A program made the position numbers and the translations under genes. DNA of 64,000 nucleotides from Neobacillus dielmonensis (lineage in GTDB: Bacteria > Bacillota > Bacilli > Bacillales > Cytobacillaceae). The stretch spans positions 43,355 to 107,354 of the forward strand of contig NZ_HG942065.1 in NCBI RefSeq assembly GCF_000612665.1. Direction: 5' to 3'. Below the pieces are notes generated by a model. The model was not told the origin of the DNA. It saw only the letters and a list, made by a program, of their open reading frames with translations, and did not search any database. Of this stretch, positions 18,914-27,906 are shown piece by piece. Numbering within the stretch: position 1 is the first letter of the stretch; every line of letters begins with the position of its first letter.

Positions 18914-19078
18914 TCAATCGGCTCCGTCAGCAGTTGCTTCAATCCCTCCCTGGAGTTGGGGCGCCGTACCCTGGTCAATGAATCCAAGATTATAGGAATT
19001 CATAATTTGGTCACTCACTTCTTTTGTACCCCTTTCATCAAAATCAAACGTATACTTCCGTTTCGGGTCATCCATCAT
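18914..19078 (-). CDS. Small 54-aa protein, unknown
   Basis: Opens with two ATG codons behind AAGGAG at good spacing, and ends with a terminator at 18861-18890. The protein begins MMDDPKRKYTFDFDERGTK and is acidic and hydrophilic, with no membrane span or signal. The sequence includes SDQIMNSYNLGFID and a C-terminus rich in Gly/Ala/Asp. I do not recognise a named family, though the translation signals make a real gene likely. Divergent from the universal stress protein gene. Confidence 0.65.
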   Translation of the reverse strand: MMDDPKRKYTFDFDERGTKEVSDQIMNSYNLGFIDQGTAPQLQGGIEATADGAD

Positions 19079-19179
19079 ATCTTCTCCTTTTAATGTATGT
19101 CTACCCCCTTATTGTTCGAAAAGTTGCAACATCCATACACTGTTAAATATTGTATAATCAAAGTGAGGAGATGATAATC

Positions 19180-19632
19180 ATGGGACTTAAATATCAAAAT
19201 ATTTTAGTCGCTATTGATGGTTCCAAAGAAGCAGATTGGGCATTTAAGAAGGCAATTGAAGTAGCTAAAAGGAACAATTCCAAAATGCTGTTAGTACATG
19301 TTGTTGATACCCGTTCCTTCGCATTAATTGAAGCATATGACACAGTAATTGGTGATAGGGCAGAAAAACTTGCAAAAGATATGCTAGAAGGGTACGTTAA
19401 ACAAGCGGTTGAAGCAGGCTTACCGAATGTACAATACGAAATCGAGTTTGGCTCTCCGAAAATTAAGATACCTAGAGAAATAGCAAAAAAACATCACGTT
19501 GATTTAATTATTTGCGGAGCAACTGGCATGAATGCTGTAGAACGGTTCTTTATCGGCAGTGTCTCCGAGCATATTGTCCGCTACGCTCCTTGTGATGTTT
19601 TAGTCATCCGAACAGAAAAAGATTTATCATAA
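19180..19632 (+). CDS. Universal stress protein (UspA family)
   Basis: 150 aa single-domain Usp fold. N-terminal ILVAIDGSKEADWAF with the first Asp of the nucleotide pocket, and the C-terminal ATP-binding signature GATGMNAVERFFIGSVSEHIVRYAPCDVLVIR (G-2x-G-9x-G(S) type), so it probably binds ATP. The start used is the ATG of MGLKYQNI behind GTGAGGAG; two in-frame ATGs lie just upstream, one within the binding site. TATAAT at 19152 may be its -10. Terminator follows at 19644. Confidence 0.92.
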   Translation: MGLKYQNILVAIDGSKEADWAFKKAIEVAKRNNSKMLLVHVVDTRSFALIEAYDTVIGDRAEKLAKDMLEGYVKQAVEAGLPNVQYEIEFGSPKIKIPREIAKKHHVDLIICGATGMNAVERFFIGSVSEHIVRYAPCDVLVIRTEKDLS

Positions 19633-19643
19633 TTCAAATGGTT

Positions 19644-19684
19644 AAAGCGCGAATCCTTAAAAGGAATCGCGCTTCTTATTTTGG
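19644..19684 (+). terminator. Terminator of the universal stress gene
   Basis: AAGCGCGAaTCC (19644-19655) pairs with GGAaTCGCGCTT (19663-19674), then CTTATTTTGG. Confidence 0.75.
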
Positions 19685-19751
19685 TCAAATTACTTGTCGT
19701 GAATAATAGGTCGTTGTATAGTAAATGAAAGTATTACCCTTGGAGGTTGCC

Positions 19752-20069
19752 ATGAAAGAGAATTTTGTTTTTGATCAGCGGCTGGGCATTTATATACCCG
19801 ATTTAATAAAAGTTTGGGATGATTATACAAAAGAAGACCAAGAAGAAATTCTTTATCAGTGGGAAAAAGTCCGCGGTTCCATCCCCGACCGGATCATCGA
19901 TCTAGAACGAGAAATAAATCATAAACAGGCAGCGCTTTCCAACGAAGGGAATTTTGAACGTTCCTGTCAGTTAAACAGTGAGATTGCAGACTTAGCCTCG
20001 ATCATCAATGATTTGTGGCTTTGGTATCGAGCAGACCAAAGCCTTTCAACATCCAAAACCCACCATTAG
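19752..20069 (+). CDS. Small protein with UVR-like helical motif
   Basis: 105 aa, hydrophilic. Residues about 47-87 read LEREINHKQAALSNEGNFERSCQLNSEIADLAS, which follows the pattern of the UvrB/UvrC (UVR) motif: Leu-Glu start, a central NFE and a second amphipathic helix. UVR-like motifs also occur in the McsA/ClpC adaptor system. The resemblance is by eye only. Start chosen at MKENFVFD behind TTGGAGG. Convergent with moaB; no operon partner. Confidence 0.6.
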   Translation: MKENFVFDQRLGIYIPDLIKVWDDYTKEDQEEILYQWEKVRGSIPDRIIDLEREINHKQAALSNEGNFERSCQLNSEIADLASIINDLWLWYRADQSLSTSKTHH

Positions 20070-20092
20070 AAAAGGGCTGCTAGACAGCCCTT
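20068..20092 (-). terminator. Terminator of moaB
   Basis: AAGGGCTG (20072-20079) pairs with CAGCCCTT (20085-20092); on the minus strand it is followed by TTTTC. Confidence 0.65.
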
Positions 20093-20098
20093 CCCAGC

Positions 20099-20614
20099 TT
20101 ATAAATCTTTTTTTAATTCCCTAACGACATGTCCCAACTCCGGCAAAATAATCTTCGTCATCGCCAGCCTCACAGCGCCTGAAGAGCCAGGAGTTGAAAA
20201 TACAGCTTTATTGTTTACCACTCCAGCAATCGCTCTAGACAATATGGCAGCAGAACCGATATCCTCTTGATAGCTTAGGATTCGGAATATTTCCCCGAAC
20301 CCAGGCATTTCCTTATCCAGTAGGCTTTGTACTGTCTCGATAGTCACATCGCGTTTAGCAATACCAGTTCCGCCATTAGTTAGGATAATATCAATATCCT
20401 CACATTCGGTCCCTTTTACTATTTCCGCTTTAATGGGGGCGGCTTCATCCTTCACAATGCAATAGTCAACAACCCGGTGTCCGGCCTGTGTTAACAGCTC
20501 TATCATCAGTTGTCCACTTTTGTCAGTGCTTTTATCTCTTGTATCACTGACCGTAATCACTTTGCAATTTACTGCCTTAGGGGCTTGCATTTTATGCTCC
20601 GTTGTACTCATCAT
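20099..20614 (-). CDS. moaB: Molybdenum cofactor biosynthesis protein MoaB
   Basis: MogA/MoaB fold, 171 aa: adenylylation step in molybdopterin maturation. Motifs include VITVSDTRDKSTDKSGQ at the N-terminus, LTNGGTGIAKRDVTIETV (substrate loop) and STPGSSGAVRLAM. GAGGAG precedes a double ATG. It follows the EcsC-family gene by 1 bp, implying one transcript. No other Moco genes are in the window. Confidence 0.92.
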   Translation of the reverse strand: MMSTTEHKMQAPKAVNCKVITVSDTRDKSTDKSGQLMIELLTQAGHRVVDYCIVKDEAAPIKAEIVKGTECEDIDIILTNGGTGIAKRDVTIETVQSLLDKEMPGFGEIFRILSYQEDIGSAAILSRAIAGVVNNKAVFSTPGSSGAVRLAMTKIILPELGHVVRELKKDL

Positions 20615-20615
20615 G

Positions 20616-21452
20616 TTACTCCTCTTTTGCTTTTAGATAACGCAGTTGATAATATTTCATTGCCAATTCGGTTACCTTCCTCGTCAACCGATAATTAACA
20701 GCTGCTCCAACAGCCATGCCTAGTAAAGGGATTCCTTGGATCTTTTTATTTTTAAAGTAGATAAGAGTAATGGATTTCATCATTTGTTTGATTGGCTGTT
20801 CGAGCCAGGAAATATCCGTCAACTCCTCTTTTCCCTCATAAAAATAAGCATGCTCTCCGTCCTTTAATTCTTCCATTAATGAAAACCAGCCTTGTTTTTG
20901 CAATCTCCTAGGCAGTGTGGCCGTATGGAACACTTTTAAAGATGTCATCATTTCAAAAGGGATCCTAGTGTCAACTCCAAACGACATGGCGATTAATTGA
21001 ACTACTTTTAGATTAATCACCGCCATTGCTGGAATATCTGCTCCTAGTAATAGAGCATTTCCCGTTCCAGATAGACCTCCTTGAAACAAAGAATACATCC
21101 GATGTCTAGTAACCTGCTGTTCTGCTATGTATTGTACCTGATCCAGAGTTAGTTTTCTCAAGTCTTGTATTTCCTCGATATCAGGTGTTCCGATCGTCCG
21201 TCCGAGAGACAAGATTCTATTCTTCGCTTCGGTTTGCAACTGCGACCCTTGAATGATACCGTTCAAATGGAACAGCCAAGTATCAATCAGCGAAAAAAAT
21301 TGTTGTTGGGTCAATTCCGGCAATAGGGAAAAGGATTGCTCCAAATATTTCTCGACTGTCGCCTCCAGATCAGTTGCTTCATAGTTTATCAAAGTATGTT
21401 CCCAATCTCGGATGTCTTGTAAAGTCCTCTTCTCCCGATCAGTCAATGGCAT
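20616..21452 (-). CDS. EcsC family protein
   Basis: 278 aa; matches the EcsC-domain layout with central glycine-rich GGLSGTGNALLLGADIPAMAVINLK (about residues 145-170) and the C-terminal GMAVGAAVNYRLTRKV. The family is named for the third gene of the B. subtilis ecs locus, but its molecular role is unknown; moderately hydrophobic stretches suggest peripheral membrane contact. The start MPLTDREKR has AAGGGGG upstream; the longer in-frame extension has no binding site. Coupled to moaB. Confidence 0.85.
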   Translation of the reverse strand: MPLTDREKRTLQDIRDWEHTLINYEATDLEATVEKYLEQSFSLLPELTQQQFFSLIDTWLFHLNGIIQGSQLQTEAKNRILSLGRTIGTPDIEEIQDLRKLTLDQVQYIAEQQVTRHRMYSLFQGGLSGTGNALLLGADIPAMAVINLKVVQLIAMSFGVDTRIPFEMMTSLKVFHTATLPRRLQKQGWFSLMEELKDGEHAYFYEGKEELTDISWLEQPIKQMMKSITLIYFKNKKIQGIPLLGMAVGAAVNYRLTRKVTELAMKYYQLRYLKAKEE

Positions 21453-21586
21453 GCTAATCCCCCTTCCTAGATTTATATTTAGTATATCACAATCTTTTAT
21501 ACTCCATATTGTCCTAATGGAAGAGGTACTTTTTTTGCCAAAAAAAAAAAGCAAAAGCATCTATAATCACTTTTGCCTTTTTTCTA

Positions 21587-22780
21587 TTAGTGTGATTCTG
21601 TTAAGCGAACAACATCGCGGGCGATCATGACTTCTTCATTCGTAGGAATCACCATAACTTTAACTGGTGAATGTGGATAGTTAACAAATGCTTCTTCTCC
21701 ACTCACTTCATTTAAAGCCGGATCCCAATAAATACCCATGAATTCCAAACCTTTTAGTACACTTGACCTAACTGGAGCGCTATTTTCTCCAATTCCCGCT
21801 GTAAAGATAATCGCATCTACGCCATTCATTCTTGCTGCGTAGGATCCAATGTATTTGTGAATCCGGTTGGCGAATACATCCAATGCAAGCTGAGCACGGT
21901 CATTTCCTTTTTTCGCCTCTTCGGTGATATCGCGAAGGTCACTCGAGAAACCGGAAATCGCCAGCATCCCGCTTTTCTTGTTTAGGACATCAAGCACTTC
22001 ATCAGCGGTTTGGTTGGTTTTTTCCATGATATAAGGAATTAACGCCGGATCAATGTTTCCGGAACGTGTACCCATGGTTACCCCGGCAAGCGGTGTAAAG
22101 CCCATTGAGGTATCTATTGATTTGCCGCCTTGGATGGCTGCAATACTTGCACCATTTCCTAAGTGACAGGAAATTAACCGTAATTGGTCAAGCGGACGGC
22201 CTAACATTTCCGCAGCACGCTGGGAAACATACTTGTGACTTGTGCCATGGAAGCCATACTTGCGAATGCCGTATTTCTTATAATAGTCATATGGAAGACT
22301 ATAGAGAAACGAACTCTCAGGCATAGTTTGATGGAATGCTGTATCAAAAACAGCTACCGCAGGCACATTTGGGAGTGCATGTTGGAAAGCTTTAATTCCT
22401 GTTGCGTTAGCAGGATTATGCAATGGTGCCAATTCTGATAATTCTTCTATTTTCTTTAATACTTTATCTGTAATGAGAACAGAATCATTAAACGTTTCAC
22501 CGCCATGTACAACCCGGTGTCCAGTTCCTTCAATTTCATCCAACGATTCAATGATTCCGAGTGTTGTTAATCTGTCTAACAGCATCTTAACAGCAACATC
22601 ATGATCCGGAATATCAAGTGTTTCTTTGATTTTCTCACCGTTCACAGTAATAGTAAAAATGGAATCTTTTAATCCAATTCTTTCAAAAAGTCCTTTAGTA
22701 ATGACATTTTCACTTGGCATGTCAAACAATTGGAATTTCAATGATGAACTTCCTGCATTAATTGCGATTATTTTTGCCAT
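21587..22780 (-). CDS. ackA: Acetate kinase
   Basis: Acetyl-phosphate + ADP to acetate + ATP, the ATP-yielding end of overflow metabolism. 397 aa. ASKHA-family motifs: [16 protein letters not shown] (phosphate 1), [30 protein letters not shown] and FTAGIGENS. The start MAKIIAIN lies nine bases after AAAGGAG. Upstream are a promoter-like pair and a cre site (22925-22938), consistent with CcpA activation as in B. subtilis. Confidence 0.97.
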   Translation of the reverse strand: MAKIIAINAGSSSLKFQLFDMPSENVITKGLFERIGLKDSIFTITVNGEKIKETLDIPDHDVAVKMLLDRLTTLGIIESLDEIEGTGHRVVHGGETFNDSVLITDKVLKKIEELSELAPLHNPANATGIKAFQHALPNVPAVAVFDTAFHQTMPESSFLYSLPYDYYKKYGIRKYGFHGTSHKYVSQRAAEMLGRPLDQLRLISCHLGNGASIAAIQGGKSIDTSMGFTPLAGVTMGTRSGNIDPALIPYIMEKTNQTADEVLDVLNKKSGMLAISGFSSDLRDITEEAKKGNDRAQLALDVFANRIHKYIGSYAARMNGVDAIIFTAGIGENSAPVRSSVLKGLEFMGIYWDPALNEVSGEEAFVNYPHSPVKVMVIPTNEEVMIARDVVRLTESH

Positions 22781-22881
22781 AATGCTACGCTCCTTTATAT
22801 AACACTTCAATTACATATACTCTCTGTTTATGCACAGTTTTATTGTGTACAATTCCGCCCTGATTATCTCCCCAATTTCTC

Positions 22882-22910
22882 ATTTAAACACTGTATTTTA
22901 GACAATACAA
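22882..22910 (-). promoter_or_regulatory. Putative ackA promoter
   Basis: Minus strand TTGTAT (22910-22905), 17-bp spacer, TTAAAT (22887-22882). Weak boxes, but they put the upstream cre centre near -56, the geometry known for CcpA-activated ackA in B. subtilis. Confidence 0.4.
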
Positions 22911-22924
22911 GGCATAATTTGTAA

Positions 22925-22938
22925 TGGGAACGATTACA
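22925..22938 (-). promoter_or_regulatory. cre site upstream of ackA
   Basis: Minus strand TGTAATCGTTCCCA matches the CcpA consensus TGWAANCGNTNWCA at 13 of 14 positions. It lies about 145 bp before the ackA start codon. Confidence 0.7.
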
Positions 22939-23075
22939 ACAAAATATAAATTAATTCAAATTGTTTAGACTTTTAAAAAATAAATGACTAAAGGTTAATG
23001 TTGAATATTTGGAGCAGACATCAACTGCCATTTTTAACACATCAAAAAAAGGATGCATTGACTAGGCAGCCAATG

Positions 23076-24059
23076 TCATCCTTTGTTTTCTTTCATCCAT
23101 TGATTCAATTTGATCATCATTTTATCCATTTCCTGTCGGTTTGATAGACTAGGCAGATTTACTAACAAAACCTGTTTTGGCGGTTTTATTTCCGCTCCTT
23201 GTTTTTGCAGTATTAAGATGCTTTTTGCGGCCTGTTTATTTTTAAACATATTTGAAGGCAGCTGCAGTAAACCTTGAATGATTAATTTTTCTTTAATAAA
23301 TTCGTGCAGCGCGCCAGCCTGTTCACTTTCGAAAAGTCCATTAGGAACAATAAGAAACAAATACCCACCAGACTTTGTATGTCGTACACTTTGTTCTATA
23401 AATAAGTGATGGGCGTATGAATGGCCTTTTTCCGCTTTCAACTGATAGTCGGCTGCCCTCAGATCATTCGGATAGTAACCAACAGGCAAATCAGCGATGA
23501 CTGCGTCCACAGGATCAATGAATAATGGCTCTAGACTGTCCTGATTGAACAATTGAACAGGCTGCTCCTGGAGATTGGCATTCACATAAGCTAGTTTAAT
23601 TAGTAAATCGTCTATATCGACACCGATGCCCATGACATCCCTCTGAAGATGATTTAACACGGTCATTAACAGGTTCCCCGTACCCACTGCAGGATCTAGC
23701 AAGCGGAATGATTGTGGCTCCATAAATTTTTCTACCAAATAGGCGACAAGCATACCAACCGAATCAGGTGTCATTTGATGATTAGGTTGAATATTCTCTT
23801 TCATCCCCTTTAATGTAACGAGTTGAAATGCCTTACGAATCTCTTCCTTACTGAATAAATCTAACTGCAAGGATTCATATTGTTTTTTTAAGCGTTTCTC
23901 CGTTATTTCGCTTAGCTCTTCTTGCAGGATCGTGTCTTGAAAGATATTTTCCCCTGTCTCAGACAGAGCCTCCAAAAAAGAACAGTCTAATTCTTCTTGT
24001 AAAATCTGTGCTGTCTCATTAAATAGTGTAAATAATTGTTCTATTGAAGATATCGCCAT
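23076..24059 (-). CDS. ytxK: YtxK, class I SAM-dependent methyltransferase
   Basis: 327 aa, N6-adenine-type methyltransferase fold related to HsdM. An N-terminal helical part (1-95) precedes motif I (LLDPAVGTGNLLM) and the catalytic-loop position ADLPVGYYPND, where the DPPY motif is replaced by DLPVGYY, a YtxK hallmark. Located upstream of ackA as in B. subtilis. Start at MAISSIEQL, with AAGGAATGAG upstream; earlier ATGs lack a usable binding site. Confidence 0.9.
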   Translation of the reverse strand: MAISSIEQLFTLFNETAQILQEELDCSFLEALSETGENIFQDTILQEELSEITEKRLKKQYESLQLDLFSKEEIRKAFQLVTLKGMKENIQPNHQMTPDSVGMLVAYLVEKFMEPQSFRLLDPAVGTGNLLMTVLNHLQRDVMGIGVDIDDLLIKLAYVNANLQEQPVQLFNQDSLEPLFIDPVDAVIADLPVGYYPNDLRAADYQLKAEKGHSYAHHLFIEQSVRHTKSGGYLFLIVPNGLFESEQAGALHEFIKEKLIIQGLLQLPSNMFKNKQAAKSILILQKQGAEIKPPKQVLLVNLPSLSNRQEMDKMMIKLNQWMKENKG

Positions 24060-24110
24060 TCTTTGTCTCATTCCTTTTTTCAATTTCATGCAGCATAGCT
24101 AGATACGTAT

Positions 24111-24141
24111 GAAAGGCCCCGCTATGGTAACGAGGCCTTTC
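24111..24141 (-). terminator. Hairpin downstream of tpx
   Basis: GAAAGGCCcCG pairs with CGaGGCCTTTC (24111-24121 with 24131-24141); only a short T-run on the minus strand. Confidence 0.5.
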
Positions 24142-24204
24142 ATTAAACGTAAATTCGCCTATTCAGGCAACTGTAACTGAAGATTCGTAAATTACAGGTT
24201 AATT

Positions 24205-24705
24205 TTACTTTGCACTTTTAGCTGCTTCAAGAGCTGCTTCATAATTTGGATGATTGGTAGCTTCGCTAACGTATTCCACGTAAGTCACTGTGTCAGAAGA
24301 ATCAACTACGAAAACAGCGCGTGTTAATAACCGCAATTCTTTAATTGCCACACCGTATGCTTCACCAAATGAAAGATCACGGTGGTCAGATAAAGTTTGT
24401 ACATTTTCAATCCCCGCTGCTGCACACCAGCGTTTTTGAGCAAATGGAAGGTCCACACTTACTGTAAGTACCTTTACATTGCCTAAACCTGCAGCTTCTT
24501 CATTGAAGCGGCGTGTTTCCGCATCACAAACACCTGTATCAAGTGATGGAACGGATGTGATTAAGCGAACTTGTCCCTTTGTATTTTCCAATGTCACTTC
24601 AGATAAGTCATTAGCTAGTACGGTAAAATTAGGAGCTTTATCCCCTACCTTTACCTCATTACCTAATAGAGTAACAGGACCGCCTTTAAAAGTTACATTT
24701 GCCAT
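24205..24705 (-). CDS. tpx: Thiol peroxidase (2-Cys peroxiredoxin)
   Basis: 166 aa atypical 2-Cys peroxiredoxin that reduces peroxides using thioredoxin. Peroxidatic Cys in [17 protein letters not shown] (about residue 60) and resolving Cys in [12 protein letters not shown] (about residue 94). Start at MANVTFKGG behind GGGGGATG; the long in-frame extension upstream is not protein-like. The leader contains a short GGTTC/GAACC inverted repeat. Confidence 0.95.
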   Translation of the reverse strand: MANVTFKGGPVTLLGNEVKVGDKAPNFTVLANDLSEVTLENTKGQVRLITSVPSLDTGVCDAETRRFNEEAAGLGNVKVLTVSVDLPFAQKRWCAAAGIENVQTLSDHRDLSFGEAYGVAIKELRLLTRAVFVVDSSDTVTYVEYVSEATNHPNYEAALEAAKSAK

Positions 24706-24865
24706 GTTTATTACATCCCCCTTTATCGAATGACGCGAATCTGGTTCCCTAAATAGAACCGAATCCGTAAAAATATGTACAGTGTTACTATATCCTGTCA
24801 GAAATACTTTTGCAATTATTAAGACTCTTATGAGCAGCATTCTTCACTGTTCCCTTATTATCCAA

Positions 24866-24900
24866 GAAAAAAGTTAACCTCCCTTAGGGAAGATTAACCT
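24866..24900 (-). terminator. Terminator of ytfJ operon
   Basis: GTTAACCTCCC (24873-24883) pairs with GGGaAGaTTAAC; T-run on the minus strand. Confidence 0.75.
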
Positions 24901-24906
24901 TTCTGG

Positions 24907-25389
24907 TTATATATCGAAATCATCCTTCTTTTGTTGGTTGGAGGATTCCGATCCCTTTGAACCATTTTGCTGTTTACCTTCATCTTTTTTAGAGAACATT
25001 TGTTGGATTTTATCCACTGCCTGCGGTGCAAGTTCTAAAATCTTCTCATAAATATGGGTACTCTCATCAAGATGAAGCATTTTAACACCCTGCCCATTTA
25101 CAATTAAAAAAGCAATTGGGGTAATAGAAACACCAGCACCGCTACCTCCGCCAAACGGCAGCTGTGGTTGTCCTTTGTTTTCACCTTGGCTTTTGTCCTG
25201 CCCTCCGGCAGCATCCATTTTAAACTCACTACCCCCGGCAGCAAATCCAAAGCCAACCTTTGAGACTGTTAAAATCACACTACCATCTGGCGTTTCAACA
25301 GGATCGCCAATAATCGTATTCACATCGATCATTTCCTTCAGGCTCTCCATCGCCGTGGTCATCAAGCCTTGAATTGGGTGATCAGACAT
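24907..25389 (-). CDS. ytfJ: YtfJ / GerW family sporulation protein
   Basis: 160 aa. Starts MSDHPIQGLMTTAMESLKEMIDVNTIIGDP, then the conserved VSKVGFGFAAGGSEF and a glycine-rich loop GGGSGAGVSITPIAFLI, as in YtfJ (GerW), a forespore protein required for normal lysozyme/germination properties in B. subtilis. Residues 70-90 are Gly/Gln/Lys-rich and the C-terminal tail is polar. Follows ytfI by 17 bp on the same strand; AGGAGG before ATG. Confidence 0.9.
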   Translation of the reverse strand: MSDHPIQGLMTTAMESLKEMIDVNTIIGDPVETPDGSVILTVSKVGFGFAAGGSEFKMDAAGGQDKSQGENKGQPQLPFGGGSGAGVSITPIAFLIVNGQGVKMLHLDESTHIYEKILELAPQAVDKIQQMFSKKDEGKQQNGSKGSESSNQQKKDDFDI

Positions 25390-25406
25390 AGCAGCATCCT
25401 CCTATT

Positions 25407-26099
25407 TTATACCGATTTGTTTTTTTCATTTGAAAACCCTGTTTTGTCTTTGGATGGCAGTTTCCCGCCCTTCCAGAATTTAATCAGTTTTAGGCCTGCT
25501 AAAATAGCATGCCCGATACGGAATTGAAAAATACATGAGATTCTTGTATGAAAAACAGATGCTTGAAAATGGGGAGTAATCGAAAGTTGCGGAGCAGCCT
25601 TCAAATTTAAATAATGACTGACCAGGCCAATAATCCCTCCTTTTACGGACCAAAGTGCCCCAGAAATGACACCGGTATGTGCTGCATCTCCCACCCCGAT
25701 TAATGACTGCCATTCGAATTTCTTTACGCTTACTTTTCTTAGAAACTTTTTCATTATCACATTTAGTTTAAAAATCTGCTGTCTTAATAGTTGCCTGTTT
25801 TTTAAGTAGGATTTTATATCTTTTTTTGTGTATTCCTCGACGTTGCCATCAGAAGCTCCGTCAGGTGAATCACCTGCGTACGTATTGGTTTTTACTACTA
25901 CACTTGGTGAGTCCTCATCCACTTTTACAAGCGGGACATCCAGCTTATATTTGATTAAACCCAACCATATTCGAAATTCGACCTTTAAATGGTCATCATC
26001 GTTCTGATGGTGGTAATTTACAAGTATCGTTAATTTAGTAAAAATAATAATGACGAATAATCCAATAAGAACCAGCAGAACGATACCCAGCCAAAACAA
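25407..26099 (-). CDS. ytfI: YtfI, DUF2953 membrane-anchored protein
   Basis: 230 aa. One N-terminal membrane span (residues 2-24), a soluble domain of beta character with the DUF2953 features (LKVEFRIWLGLIKYKL; later FEWQSLIGVGDAAHTG), and a moderately hydrophobic stretch near 150-165. Starts at TTG behind GAGGAGG. In an apparent operon with ytfJ and yteJ, as in B. subtilis, where the function is unknown. Confidence 0.85.
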   Translation of the reverse strand: MFWLGIVLLVLIGLFVIIIFTKLTILVNYHHQNDDDHLKVEFRIWLGLIKYKLDVPLVKVDEDSPSVVVKTNTYAGDSPDGASDGNVEEYTKKDIKSYLKNRQLLRQQIFKLNVIMKKFLRKVSVKKFEWQSLIGVGDAAHTGVISGALWSVKGGIIGLVSHYLNLKAAPQLSITPHFQASVFHTRISCIFQFRIGHAILAGLKLIKFWKGGKLPSKDKTGFSNEKNKSV

Positions 26100-26183
26100 A
26101 TTGGTTAACCTCCTCTTCGCCAGCTATTTTTCCCTCTATGCAAAAAAATAAACCTATCAACATGTGTTAATAGGTTTTACTTG

Positions 26184-26741
26184 CTATCGTTCAATATGAA
26201 TAACAGTAGTGTCCGTAAACAAGTCGTGAAGTCCTTGCTTTTTCGGGAGGAAGGCGACAATCATATATCCAATAATGACCGTCGTTGAAATAAATCGGCC
26301 AATCCATTCCCTAAATAATACCGTTCCCCATGTTAATTTTTCATGCTTCAGGTCAATCACTTTCATCCCAAAAACCATTTTTCCTATGGTTTGATTAAAA
26401 AACTTGGTCATTAAAACAAAATATAAATAAAAGATTACCGCCGAAGCAATCGAGACAGGGGCAAACATATTAAATTCCGATAAGGATATATCCAGCATTC
26501 GGAATAGTGGATTAACTAAAATACGTTCAATACTTCCAATCACTACTAAATCCAAGAGATACGCCCAAAATCTCATCCAAAATCCAGCGTATCGAATTGA
26601 GGCAGAATTGGCAGAATGCCGCTCAGGGTTAGCGTCTCCCTGTGATTCCAGCTGGTTCAGTTCCATTGGCTCCAAATTGCCGGCAGCATGTTGATTTTCC
26701 GGCAAATCAACCAGATGATTTTGATTTTCCGTTTGTTCCAT
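26184..26741 (-). CDS. yteJ: YteJ, RDD family membrane protein
   Basis: 185 aa. A polar Asn/Gln/Glu-rich N-terminus (1-45) is followed by an RDD domain: RYAGFWMRFWAYLLDLVVIG (R and D positions conserved), a second span at about 90-110, and FFNQTIGKMVFGMKV. RDD proteins are membrane proteins of mostly unknown role, some being sodium/proton antiporters. Follows sppA by about 11 bp, so probably co-transcribed. Confidence 0.88.
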   Translation of the reverse strand: MEQTENQNHLVDLPENQHAAGNLEPMELNQLESQGDANPERHSANSASIRYAGFWMRFWAYLLDLVVIGSIERILVNPLFRMLDISLSEFNMFAPVSIASAVIFYLYFVLMTKFFNQTIGKMVFGMKVIDLKHEKLTWGTVLFREWIGRFISTTVIIGYMIVAFLPKKQGLHDLFTDTTVIHIER

Positions 26742-26752
26742 TATTTCCCCCC

Positions 26753-27764
26753 CTATTCCGCGTAAAGATACATAAGTCGGGGTGAATTAGGCTGTGATAA
26801 TAGCTTCATTAAGCCAGCTGTTTCCTGGGTTTCCCCCATCCATTTTTTTGCCTGCATTTGAAATAAAGAACCGATTCCAAGATCGTCTGTATATCGGATA
26901 ACTGATGCTCCTTTTAGCTTTTCGTTTTTTTCCATTTCCGCAATCACATCATCCAAATAACCAAAACCATCTATTAAATTTAATTCCTTTGCCTGACGAC
27001 CGTCATACACACGTCCATCAGCAATTTGCTTAACCTGGTCGATACTCATATGTCGACCTTCAGATATTACCTTCACAAATCCTTCATAAGAATTATCAAT
27101 CATTTTCTGCAGGATCTGCCGTTCGTCCTCTGTCATTTCCCTTGTTGGGCTCATGATATCTTTATATTTGCCACTTTTAATGGTAACGAAATCCACTCCG
27201 TATTTATCAGCTAGCCCTTTATAGTTAATTCCCTCCATGATGACACCAAGGCTTCCCGTCATGGTTTCAGGACTAGCGTAAATTTTTTGAGCAGCAGTCG
27301 AAATATAGTAGCCTCCAGAGGCAGCCATTGCCCCCATGGATATGTATACAGGCTTTTTAGATTTTTCTTGTAGTTCCTTTAATTGGTCATGAATTTCCGC
27401 ACTCTCTACGACGCCTCCACCCGGAGAATTGACTCTGACAATGACCCCTTTTATCGTATCATCTTCTTTTTATCGCTTTGAGCTTTTTTAAAAACGTTTG
27501 ATGATTATAGCCGGAACTTTGCAATAACGTATCGGTTTTCCCAGTATCCTGGATTACGCCGTCTACATCTAAAATGGCAATTCTTTTTAATTCGCTTCCC
27601 TCTTTTACTACTTCTTCTGTAAAAGGATTCTCCGTAGCCGCCATTAGCTCAGTAAAATCCGTTTCAAGTCCTTTAAAAGCAAAAGCAGATAACAAATTGA
27701 TCAATACAGATGCAATAAATAATGCCGCTGCAATGCCAAGAGCAGCCCACCGTTTCCCACTCAC
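26753..27764 (-). pseudogene. sppA: Signal peptide peptidase SppA, frameshifted
   Basis: Two pieces in different frames together make one complete SppA. The first (27459-27764) holds the start (GTG behind AAGGGGGAT), the N-terminal membrane anchor (residues 8-30) and the beginning of the protease domain, ending ..[15 protein letters not shown]. The second continues in the +1 frame with [19 protein letters not shown], the serine nucleophile region (MAASGGYY) and the Lys general base region (TIKSGKYKD). The break is at a run of five A on the minus strand (27467-27471); four would restore a 336-aa protein, the normal length. Either a sequencing error in the homopolymer or a real inactivating/phase-variable frameshift. 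Confidence 0.85.
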
Positions 27765-27906
27765 ACTTAATCCCCCTTAGGTGTTAAATTCTAGTCTTCT
27801 CTTCCATATTGTTTCAATAAAGTGTTAAACTAATTTAAGACTAACCTTATTTTATCAGAAGTTAAATTTAGGATGGGAAAATTTTTCTTTTTTGGGAGGT
27901 ACATAA

